Source of the DNA: JANNHP01 sp031404455
GTDB taxonomy: Bacteria; Planctomycetota; JAJSAM01; JAJVHW01
Reading direction: 5' to 3'
DNA: 14,732 nt
Assembly (NCBI GenBank): GCA_031404455.1
Contig: JANNHP010000246.1
Location: 1-14,732, forward strand
This document shows positions 6,598 through 13,500 of this stretch, piece after piece. The position numbers and the translations under genes are program-made. Within the stretch, counting starts at the first letter, position 1. Every line of letters starts with the position of its first letter. Under the pieces are notes generated by a model. That model saw only the letters and a list, made by a program, of their open reading frames with translations. It was not told the origin of the DNA and did not search any database.

Positions 6598-7071
6598 ATG
6601 GACGACTCGACCCGCCGCGGCGGACTCACGATCCGCGAGTACGAGCGGCACGTCTGGGACATGGCGCGCCACCAGATCCACCCCACGTTCCTCTACGTGG
6701 CGGCAGAGGTCGCGGGTGCGACGCGTCTCCTCGGCCATCCGGCGTACGCCGACGACGGCGGCGGCCTCCGGGAAGTCCTGCTCTTCCTCGGCGGTTTCCT
6801 CGGGGCGTGGGGCTGCTTCTACTCGACGCTCTTGCGCGTCGCGGGGCTCCGGAGCCTCGCGGTGACGGTGATCGTTCCGGCGGCCGTCGTCGCGGCGCTC
6901 GTCTTCTGGTTCGTGCTGCCAGCGCCCGACGCGATGAGCCGCGGTACGCTCCTCGCCGCGGAGGCGTCGCTCGTCCTTCCGGGCGTGATCGCCTGGGCGA
7001 TGACGATGCGCCGCTGGCGCATCGCCCGCCGCGAGGCGGAGTCGGCGGCGTCGCAGGGGCCGGAGTCGTGA
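6598..7071 (+). CDS. Three-helix integral membrane protein of unknown function (157 aa)
   Basis: I do not recognise the family. After a polar N-terminus rich in His and Arg (about 1-30), three hydrophobic segments are visible: about 58-80 (VLLFLGGFLGAWGCFYSTLL), 86-108 (SLAVTVIVPAAVVAALVFWFVL) and 117-137 (TLLAAEASLVLPGVIAWAM). A basic, then acidic, cytoplasmic tail follows (RRWRIARREAE). A weaker amphipathic stretch at 30-45 may be interfacial. No Shine-Dalgarno precedes the ATG; with only 13 bp from the protease stop, translation may depend on read-on from upstream. Its stop overlaps the start of the thioredoxin-fold gene (GTGA, 4 nt), so those two are probably made together and may interact in the membrane. 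Confidence 0.75.
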   Translation: MDDSTRRGGLTIREYERHVWDMARHQIHPTFLYVAAEVAGATRLLGHPAYADDGGGLREVLLFLGGFLGAWGCFYSTLLRVAGLRSLAVTVIVPAAVVAALVFWFVLPAPDAMSRGTLLAAEASLVLPGVIAWAMTMRRWRIARREAESAASQGPES

Positions 7072-7559
7072 GCGCCATCCTCCTCGCGCAGCAGGCGCCG
7101 CCGCCCGATCTGCCGCATCAGAAGGCGAACGAGGGCTTCTTCGGATGGGGCGTCGGCCTCGTGATCGTCGCATCGTGCCTGCTCGCGGGCGTTCTCGCGT
7201 GGCGCCGCGCGAAGACGCGGCCGCCGTCCATCCCGATCTGGGACGACGAGACGTTCGAGAGCGAGGTGCTCGGCTCGCGGATGCCCGTGCTCGTGCACTT
7301 CTCGCGCGCGTGGCACGTCGGCGACCGCGCGGCCGTGGCGCAGACGGAGCTCCTCGCGTGGCAGAACCGCGGCGCCATCCGCGTGGGCCTCCTCGACATC
7401 GACAGGAACCCGAAGACGATGGAACGCTTTCCCGAGCTCGAGCCGCCCGCGTACCTCCTCTTCTACCAGGGGCGCAAGCTCTGGCACCGGCCGGGGCTCC
7501 GCATCGCCGGCGACCTGCAGGGGGACATCGACGTGGCTCTCTCGCGAGAAGGCTTCTGA
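7068..7559 (+). CDS. Membrane-anchored thioredoxin-fold protein without the CxxC motif
   Basis: The GTG start at 7068 overlaps the previous stop as GTGA, a standard sign of translational coupling. Residues about 25-46 form one transmembrane helix followed by RRAKTR. With the N-terminus outside by this charge pattern, the soluble domain would face the cytoplasm, but topology is not certain. Residues about 56-160 read as a thioredoxin fold: VLVHFSRAWHVGDR (74-87) fits the beta-strand plus active-site loop, with W82-H83-V84-G85-D86 where WCGPC would be, and EPPAYLLFYQGR (125-136) fits the cis-proline strand. Both redox cysteines are absent, so it cannot do ordinary dithiol chemistry. A scaffold, chaperone or heme/metal site using His83 are open options. 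The stop codon lies inside the stem of a strong hairpin. Confidence 0.72.
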   Translation: MSAILLAQQAPPPDLPHQKANEGFFGWGVGLVIVASCLLAGVLAWRRAKTRPPSIPIWDDETFESEVLGSRMPVLVHFSRAWHVGDRAAVAQTELLAWQNRGAIRVGLLDIDRNPKTMERFPELEPPAYLLFYQGRKLWHRPGLRIAGDLQGDIDVALSREGF

Positions 7560-7587
7560 GCTGCGCCTGCGACGCAGCTCAGAAGCC
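7551..7587 (+). terminator. Perfect 15-bp hairpin overlapping the stop codon (probable terminator)
   Basis: GGCTTCTGAGCTGCG (7551-7565) and CGCAGCTCAGAAGCC (7573-7587) are exact complements around a 7-nt loop. The stem includes the last codons and the TGA (7557-7559) of the thioredoxin-fold gene. It is the strongest hairpin seen in the window. There is no U-tract after it, so it may act with Rho, as a 3' stabiliser, or as a barrier in both directions. Confidence 0.65.
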
Positions 7588-7659
7588 GCGCGCCGCCGAG
7601 GGCCGGACTCCGCGCGCCCCGCCCTCGCTGCGGAAGTGGCCGAAACCCCCGCCGCTCCG

Positions 7660-7665
7660 TAAAAC
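7660..7665 (+). promoter_or_regulatory. Possible -10 box (TAAAAC) just before the ferredoxin gene
   Basis: TAAAAC is an A+T-rich hexamer in a very G+C-rich stretch, 7 nt before the ferredoxin ATG at 7673. TGGCCG (7637-7642), 17 bp upstream, could be a weak -35. No ribosome binding site precedes the ATG, which would fit a leaderless transcript. It lies after the strong hairpin that closes the previous cluster. Confidence 0.3.
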
Positions 7666-7672
7666 CTGCCCC

Positions 7673-8005
7673 ATGTCCGGACAGAACACGAACCGCCGCA
7701 AGCGAAAGCCCAAGGAGCTGGCGGTCATCACCGACTGCTGCACGGGCTGCGCGGGCTCGCCGGTCTGCCAGACGCTGTGCCCCGTGGAAAACTGCATGCA
7801 GCTCATCCACGACGACGCGACGAACCCCTTCGGCTACATCTGGGTCGACCCGCTGAAGTGCATCGGCTGCCGCCAGTGCATCACGCAGGGAGTCGCCTCG
7901 CGTGCCGAGCTGAAGGACATCTGCCTCATCGGCTGCCCGTGGGACGCGATCGAGATGACGCCCCTCGCGGACGTCGAGAAGGTCTACGGAGTGCTCGAGT
8001 ACTGA
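7673..8005 (+). CDS. Ferredoxin with two predicted [4Fe-4S] clusters (110 aa)
   Basis: A small cytoplasmic electron carrier with a basic N-terminus (NRRKRKPK) and no signal peptide. Two ferredoxin motifs are visible. The first is C23-x2-C26-x5-C32-x3-C36-P, with extra cysteines at 22 and 41. The second is C63-x2-C66-x2-C69, with the last ligand far away at C88-P; Cys84 is also available. In all there are 11 cysteines, more than the eight needed. Spacing departs from the classical C-x2-C-x2-C-x3-CP in both halves: 5 instead of 2 residues in the first, 18 instead of 3 in the second. Cluster types are therefore predicted, not certain. It lies 130 bp before the Rieske gene, with a hairpin and a promoter between, so it may be a separate transcript. 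Position and direction still suggest a link to the quinol oxidase module. The upstream frame is open but not meaningful; ATG 7673 is the natural start. Confidence 0.87.
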   Translation: MSGQNTNRRKRKPKELAVITDCCTGCAGSPVCQTLCPVENCMQLIHDDATNPFGYIWVDPLKCIGCRQCITQGVASRAELKDICLIGCPWDAIEMTPLADVEKVYGVLEY

Positions 8006-8020
8006 GGCCCGCGGGCGCGT

Positions 8021-8043
8021 CGCGGCGGGCGTTCCCGCCCGCG
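8021..8043 (+). terminator. G+C-rich hairpin after the ferredoxin gene (possible terminator)
   Basis: CGCGGCGGG (8021-8029) pairs with CCCGCCCGCG (8034-8043) with one bulged base and a 4-nt loop. It starts 16 nt after the ferredoxin stop and ends 31 nt before the promoter of the Rieske gene, where a terminator or attenuator would be expected. No T-tract follows. Confidence 0.45.
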
Positions 8044-8073
8044 AGGAGCCCGTCGATCTGCCGCGAAGTCAAA

Positions 8074-8103
8074 TTGGAGACGGTCGCCGGGCGGTCCTAC
8101 GAT
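8074..8103 (+). promoter_or_regulatory. Sigma70-like promoter for the Rieske/cytochrome b/multiheme operon
   Basis: TTGGAG (8074-8079) and TACGAT (8098-8103) are separated by 18 bp. The start point would be near 8110, leaving a leader of about 26 nt that contains a GGAG ribosome binding site (8125-8128) 7 nt before the ATG at 8136. The -35 lies in AAATTGG, a local A+T-rich patch. Confidence 0.6.
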
Positions 8104-8135
8104 GGCCGCCGGGCAACCTCGAACGGAGCGGACTC

Positions 8136-8729
8136 ATGAGCGATTCGGCCTCGGGAGCATCGGGCGCGACCACGCGTCCGACTCCGCGTCCGCCGGGTGC
8201 GGTGGCGCCGCGCGCGCCGCGGGCGCCGGAGCAGCGCGGAGAGGATCTCGCGCCTCCCGCCGGCCCCGCCACGCTCAAGCGCCGCTCCTTCGCGTGGGGC
8301 GGGCTCAAGCTCTTCTTCCTCGTGATAGGCGGCTGCACGGTGAAGTTCTTCTTCCCGCGCACGCTGACCGAGCCGAAGACCACCTTCAAGATCGGCCGCC
8401 TGGACGACTACGCGTTCGGCGTGGACGACCGCCTCCAGTCGAAGTTCCGCATCTGGGTCTGCCGCGACACCCAGAGGCTCTACGTGATCCGGGCGATCTG
8501 CACGCACCTCGGCTGCACGCCGAACTGGGTCGCCTCCGCCAACAAGTTTAAGTGCCCCTGCCACGGCTCGGGCTACGACTCGACGGGTGTCAACTTCGAG
8601 GGACCGGCGCCGCGGCCGATGGAGCGCTGCCACGTCGAACTCCTGCCCGACGGACAGGTGCAGGTCAACGTGCTCCGCCTCTACCCCGAAGCGCGATGGG
8701 ACGACGTCGGCGCCTACCTCAAGGTCTGA
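8136..8729 (+). CDS. qcrA: Rieske [2Fe-2S] protein of the quinol oxidase complex
   Basis: The high-potential electron acceptor of a cytochrome bc-type complex: it takes one electron from quinol at the outer face of the membrane and passes it to cytochrome c. The cluster motifs are C122-T-H124-L-G-C127 and C140-P-C142-H143-G-S; Cys122, His124, Cys140 and His143 bind the cluster and Cys127-Cys142 form the usual disulfide. Ser144 and Tyr147 of HGSGYD are residues tied to high redox potential. Residues 1-45 are an unusual Pro/Ala/Arg-rich tail. K48-R49-R50-S-F followed by a hydrophobic helix (about 53-73) looks like a Tat-type uncleaved anchor, as usual for Rieske proteins. The 197 aa length is normal. 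The start is fixed by GGAG 7 nt upstream. The cytochrome b gene follows after 23 bp. Confidence 0.94.
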   Translation: MSDSASGASGATTRPTPRPPGAVAPRAPRAPEQRGEDLAPPAGPATLKRRSFAWGGLKLFFLVIGGCTVKFFFPRTLTEPKTTFKIGRLDDYAFGVDDRLQSKFRIWVCRDTQRLYVIRAICTHLGCTPNWVASANKFKCPCHGSGYDSTGVNFEGPAPRPMERCHVELLPDGQVQVNVLRLYPEARWDDVGAYLKV

Positions 8730-8752
8730 GCCGAACGAGCCGGAGAACATAG

Positions 8753-9634
8753 ATGGCCACGAAGACCGACCACGATCCCGCCTCCATGAAGGCGATGGTC
8801 GAGAAGATCAAGGAGCAGGGCGAGCTCCAGAAGAAGTGGAAGGCGAACTTCTTCGAGACGCCGTTCTGGCGATCGATCTTCCGCCACAAGGTCGACGAGA
8901 CGCCGCGCAACCGCTCGCTCGCGGTGCTCAGCAACGTGTTCCTGCACCTGCACCCCGCGAAGCTGAACCGCGACTCGGTGCGCTACTGCTTCAACTGGGG
9001 CATGGGCGGGATCACGTTCTACCTCTTCATCATCCTGACGTTCACCGGTGTCGCGCTGATGTTCTACTACCACCCCGACAAGGCGAATGCCTTCCGCGAC
9101 ATGCTCTACATCAGGAACGACGTCCCCTTCGGCAACTTCCTGCGCAACATGCACCGCTGGTCCGCGCACGCGATGATCATCGCGACGTGGCTGCACCAGA
9201 TGCGCGTGTTCATGACGGGCAGCTACAAGCCGCCAAGGGAGTTCAACTGGAACGTCGGGGTGATCCTCCTCCTCGTGACCATGCTGCTCTCCTTCACGGG
9301 GTACCTCCTCCCCGACGACCAGCTCGGCTTCTGGGCGGTCACCGTCGGCACGAACATGGCGCGCGCCTCGCCGCTCATCGGCCACGAGGGACCGTTCGTC
9401 GAGGTGCTGCACCCGACGGCGTTCAACGACGTCCGCTTCGCGCTGCTCGGCGGCTCGATCGTGGACGCGAACGCGCTCCTGCGCGCGTACATCTGGCACT
9501 GCGTGGCGCTGCCGATCGTGGGATCGATCTTCATGATCGTTCACTTCTGGCGCATCCGTAAGGACGGCTGTCTCTCGGGGCCCGCGCCCGTGATGCTCGA
9601 CAGTGAGGCCGGCAAGGCGAAGGGGCGCCGCTGA
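8753..9634 (+). CDS. petB: Cytochrome b6-type subunit (N-terminal half of cytochrome b)
   Basis: The four-helix core that binds the two b hemes and carries electrons across the membrane from the quinol oxidation site. Heme ligands are His134 and His148 (RNMHRW, WLHQM) in one helix, and His249 and His264 (IWHCVALP, VHFWRIRKDG) in another. The second pair is 15 apart, the b6f-type spacing; mitochondrial-type cytochrome b has 14. Cys79 in RYCFNWGMGG sits where b6f and Firmicute complexes have the Cys that holds heme ci (YCxGG), but with four residues inserted before the GG; its distance to His134 is otherwise as in b6. Residues 1-75 form a long charged cytoplasmic extension with an amphipathic helix. 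GGAG lies 7 nt before the ATG. The stop overlaps the next start (TGATG), so the two halves are made together. Confidence 0.93.
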   Translation: MATKTDHDPASMKAMVEKIKEQGELQKKWKANFFETPFWRSIFRHKVDETPRNRSLAVLSNVFLHLHPAKLNRDSVRYCFNWGMGGITFYLFIILTFTGVALMFYYHPDKANAFRDMLYIRNDVPFGNFLRNMHRWSAHAMIIATWLHQMRVFMTGSYKPPREFNWNVGVILLLVTMLLSFTGYLLPDDQLGFWAVTVGTNMARASPLIGHEGPFVEVLHPTAFNDVRFALLGGSIVDANALLRAYIWHCVALPIVGSIFMIVHFWRIRKDGCLSGPAPVMLDSEAGKAKGRR

Positions 9635-10569
9635 TGCACTTCGACTGGTACCAGATCTGGCAGAACGTCAGCCTTCCCGACAACGTCCCCATCGTGCTGA
9701 TGATGATCCTCATCCCGTACTACCTCTGGTACGGGTTCCGCGAAGCGGTGAGGAACGACCGGCTCATAGCTCAGCTCGAGAGCGACCCCGCGCTCGCGAA
9801 GACGCACCACAGGAAGTCGTTCCCCTTCCACCCCGCGTGGGACAAGGTCCTGCACTCGTGGCCTTACCTCCTGCGCGTGGAGTTCCTCGCGGCGCTGATC
9901 GTCACGGCGTTCCTCATGATCTGGTCCGTCTACCTCGACGCGCCGCTCGAGGAGCCCGCGAACCCGATGCTCACGATGAACCCTGCGAAGGCGCCGTGGT
10001 ACTTCCTCGGCCTGCAGGAACTGCTCGTCTACTTCGACCCGTGGATCGCGGGCGTGATGCTCCCGAACTTCATCGTGGTCGGGCTCATGGCCATCCCGTA
10101 CCTCGACCCGTCGCCGCTCGGCAACGGCTACTACACGTGGAAGCAGCGCAAGTTCGCGATCGCGGGCTACATGTTCGGCTTCCTCGTCCTCTGGGTGCTG
10201 CTCGCCATCATCGGCACCTTAATCCGCGGACCGGGCTGGATGTGGTTCTGGCCGGGCGAGACGTGGGACCACCACCGCGTCGTCCACGAGGTGAACGTCA
10301 ACCTGCACGAGATGTTCGGGATCACGGACCCGACGATGTACGGCATCTTCGGCGGCGTCGTGACGATCGGCGTCATGGCGGTGATCGGCGGCGCGGTGGA
10401 CATCGCGATCCGCAAGCTGCACCCCGACATGTTCCGGCGGCAGAACCTCGTCCAGTACCTCCACACCGTGGGTCTCGTGGCGCTCATGCTCCTCGTCCCC
10501 GTGAAGGTCTTCATGAAGCTCGCCTTGAACATCAAGTACGTGTGGGTGACGCCCTGGTTCAACGTTTGA
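9634..10569 (+). CDS. petD: Subunit IV-like C-terminal half of cytochrome b, enlarged
   Basis: This subunit completes the quinol oxidation site. KAPWYFLGLQELL (119-131) is the Qo-site PEWY region in its PWY form without the acidic residue; Glu129 follows nearby. About six membrane helices are visible: 18-37, 82-101, 137-156, 176-196, 238-258 and 275-296. Helices 2-4 around the PWY loop match the three of plant subunit IV, which is about 160 aa. This protein, at 311 aa, therefore has an extra helix at the front and two at the back. The loop at 198-230 (GPGWMWFWPGETWDHHR) is rich in Trp and His. ATG 9634 overlaps the upstream TGA by one base. The multiheme cytochrome starts 13 bp after its stop. 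Role is firm; the function of the added helices is unknown. Confidence 0.9.
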   Translation: MHFDWYQIWQNVSLPDNVPIVLMMILIPYYLWYGFREAVRNDRLIAQLESDPALAKTHHRKSFPFHPAWDKVLHSWPYLLRVEFLAALIVTAFLMIWSVYLDAPLEEPANPMLTMNPAKAPWYFLGLQELLVYFDPWIAGVMLPNFIVVGLMAIPYLDPSPLGNGYYTWKQRKFAIAGYMFGFLVLWVLLAIIGTLIRGPGWMWFWPGETWDHHRVVHEVNVNLHEMFGITDPTMYGIFGGVVTIGVMAVIGGAVDIAIRKLHPDMFRRQNLVQYLHTVGLVALMLLVPVKVFMKLALNIKYVWVTPWFNV

Positions 10570-10582
10570 GCGAAAGAGACAG

Positions 10583-13500
10583 ATGAGCCAGATCGAAACA
10601 GCAACGCCTCCGGCCGACTCGGCGATCCCCAAGGATCCAATCGTCCACAAGTCGTACTCCGTGCACATCGCGATCGCGTCGCTCGCGCTCGTCGTCGCGA
10701 CGGTGCTCGCCGTCGTGGACGAAGGGTGGTGGCGCCGGCCGTACAAGGGCATCCAGGGGCAGTACCGCGAGACGTACTCCGCGTACCTCGGCAAGGTCGA
10801 GGCGAAGCGGCGCGCGTTCGTCGACGGCGTGCTGGAGCACGTCGCGGAGTTCGAAGCGCTGAAGAAGCGCGCGAACGACGCCGCGGCCGAGTGCGCCGAC
10901 GCCGCGGCCACGGTCCAGGCGAAGCTCACGACGGCCACGGACAAGAGCCGCAAGCTCGGCGCCGCGCTCAAGGTCTCGAAGAGCGAGATCGCGGCGCTCA
11001 CGTACGAGTCGGAGCACAAGGCCCACGCCGACGGCTTCAAGAAGGTGGACGAATCGCCCGCGGCGAAGCCCGTCGTCGAGGAGATCGAGGCGATCCGGAA
11101 CCGCGAGATCGAGTTCACGTGGACGGTGACGACCTACGCCGGCAAGGACGAGGAAGGCGGGGCGAAGACGTCGACCGCCGAGGAGACGGAGAAGGGCCGC
11201 GTCGCGGACCTCCTCGTGAAGGCGCTCGACCTCGAGGCGGAGAAGGCGACGCTCCAGAACGATCTCGGCAAGGCGAACAAGCCGGCGTCGGAAGCGGCGA
11301 AGGCGCGCGACCAGTGGCTCGCCGACAACCTCGGCAACCTCGCGTACGCCATGACGAACGTCGACGACACGACGCGAAGCGTGATCGCCGCCTCGGGCGC
11401 CGCTGCGTACATCGACGACGACGTCGTGACGCTCCGGCCGAAGACGCTCGGAGACCTGAAGGCGAAGGTGGAGGAGATCCCCACGGGCGTCTTCTCGGCG
11501 CTGCGCGGCGACATCCGGCAGATCCACATCGCCGAGGCGCGCAACTGGGTGGACCGCTGCGAGACGTGCCATCTGAACACGCGCGAGCCCTTGCCGATCA
11601 CGGTCGATTCGCTGAAGCGCGTCCTCGGCGAAACGGTCACGGCTCCGCCCGCGACGCCCGGCGAGGAGCCGACGACGCTCCCGGCGTGGGATGCGTCGAA
11701 GATCGAGTCGATGCCGCTCGCGCTCTTCACGAGCCACCCGAACGTGGACCTCCTGAAGACGCACGACCCCGAGCGCTTCGGCTGCTCGATGTGTCACAAC
11801 GGCAACGGCGTCGCGATCACGAGCGCCGAACTCGCCCACGGCGAGAACCACCACTGGCTCCAGCCGCTCTACCCGAAGGAGAACGTGGAGGCCGGCTGCG
11901 TGCAGTGTCACCAGCAGGACCTCGTTCTGCCGATGGGCGACCGCATCACAGCGGGCAAGGACACCTTCCGCCGCGTCGCGTGCTGGGGCTGCCACCGCTA
12001 CGAGGGCTTCAACACCGAGCTCGAATCGGTCACCGCGTTCGACGGCCGCCTGAAGGTGATCGACGAGGAGTCGAAGGCGAAGGCGCTCCGCCGGGAGAAC
12101 CTGCAGGCGGTCTTGAACGCGCTCGACCAGGACGTCGAGGCGCAGAAGAAGGCGTACGACCGCGACTTCCCCGCGAACCTGCGCGAGCGCGAGGCGCTGA
12201 CGCAGGAGATCTCGGCGCTCGCCGTCGAACGCGCGCAGGTCACGAAGCGCATCGCGGGGCTCTACGTGGAGCGTCAGCGCGCCGGGCCGAATCTCAAGGA
12301 CGTGAAGATCAAGCTCCTCCCCGAGTTCGTCACGGAGTGGATCAGGAACCCGCGCGAGGCCCACAAAGACGTCGCCGGCAATGCCTTCCGCCCCGACACG
12401 AAGATGCCGGAGTTCCGCTGGCAGGACGACGAGGAGGCGAAGGACGTCGCCGCGTTCGTCCATCAGCGCGCGATCGACCCGTCGGAGTTCGAGGCGTACC
12501 GCCTCCCGGCGTTCGTCGCGGGCGACGCGAAGAAGGGCGAGGAGCTCTTCAACACTCGCGGCTGCCTCGCGTGCCACGCGATGGGCACCGGCACGGCGAA
12601 GATCGGCAACGACTACGCCGCGAACCTCTCGAACCTCGGCGAGAAGAACCGCCCGGAGTACGTGGCCCGCTGGATCACGCACCCGCGCGAGCGACTCGTG
12701 CCGTACGACCTGAAGCAGAAGAAGGACGTGGCCGGCGGTGCCAAGGACGACCCGAACCTCGTCTGGACGCAGCACACGATCATGCCGGACTTCCGGCTCT
12801 CCGAGTCGGAGGTGCGCGACATCACGACGTACCTGATGTCGCAGAAGCGCGCCGACGTGAAGTACGAGAAGCCCACGTGGCTCGACGACAAGGAGCGCGC
12901 GAAGCGCGGCGAGAAGCTCGTCGTCTACCAGGGCTGCGCGGGCTGCCACGAGATCCGCGGTCTCGAGGACGAGAAGGGCATCGGCACCGAGCTGACGAAG
13001 GAAGGCAGCAAGTCGATCGACCTCCTCGACTTCGGCCACCTCACCGTGGCCGCGAAGCGCGGCAAGGAACCGCTGAAGGGCGTGGACCTGCTCGAAGACG
13101 CCGAGAAGCTCTTCGAGGAGGAGCACCACTGGTTCCGTCCGCGGAACTTCTTCCTCCACAAGATCGCGAAGCCGGACCTCTACGACGAATCGAAGTACCT
13201 GCCGGACCGCTTCAATCGGCTGCGCATGCCGCAGTTCAAGTTCACGGCGCAGGAGATCCTCGACGTCACGTCGTTCGTGCTCGGCAGCGTGGACTCGCAG
13301 ATCCCCGCGTCCTTCCGCTACGACCCCGACGCCGACGGCAAGGCCATCCGCGAGGGCTGGTGGATCGTCAAGAAGTACAACTGCGGGGGCTGCCACCAGG
13401 TCACGCCCGACGAGGTCCCTTCGATCTGGAACACGCCCGCGTACGCGGACAAGACCGACTCGAAGAACCGCGACGCGAACCTGCCGCCGACGCTCGTGGG

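Noticed and set aside
8102..8551. ATG at 8102 as an alternative gene start before the Rieske gene
   Set aside because: It is in another frame, overlaps the -10 box and gives an Arg/Pro-rich shadow product.
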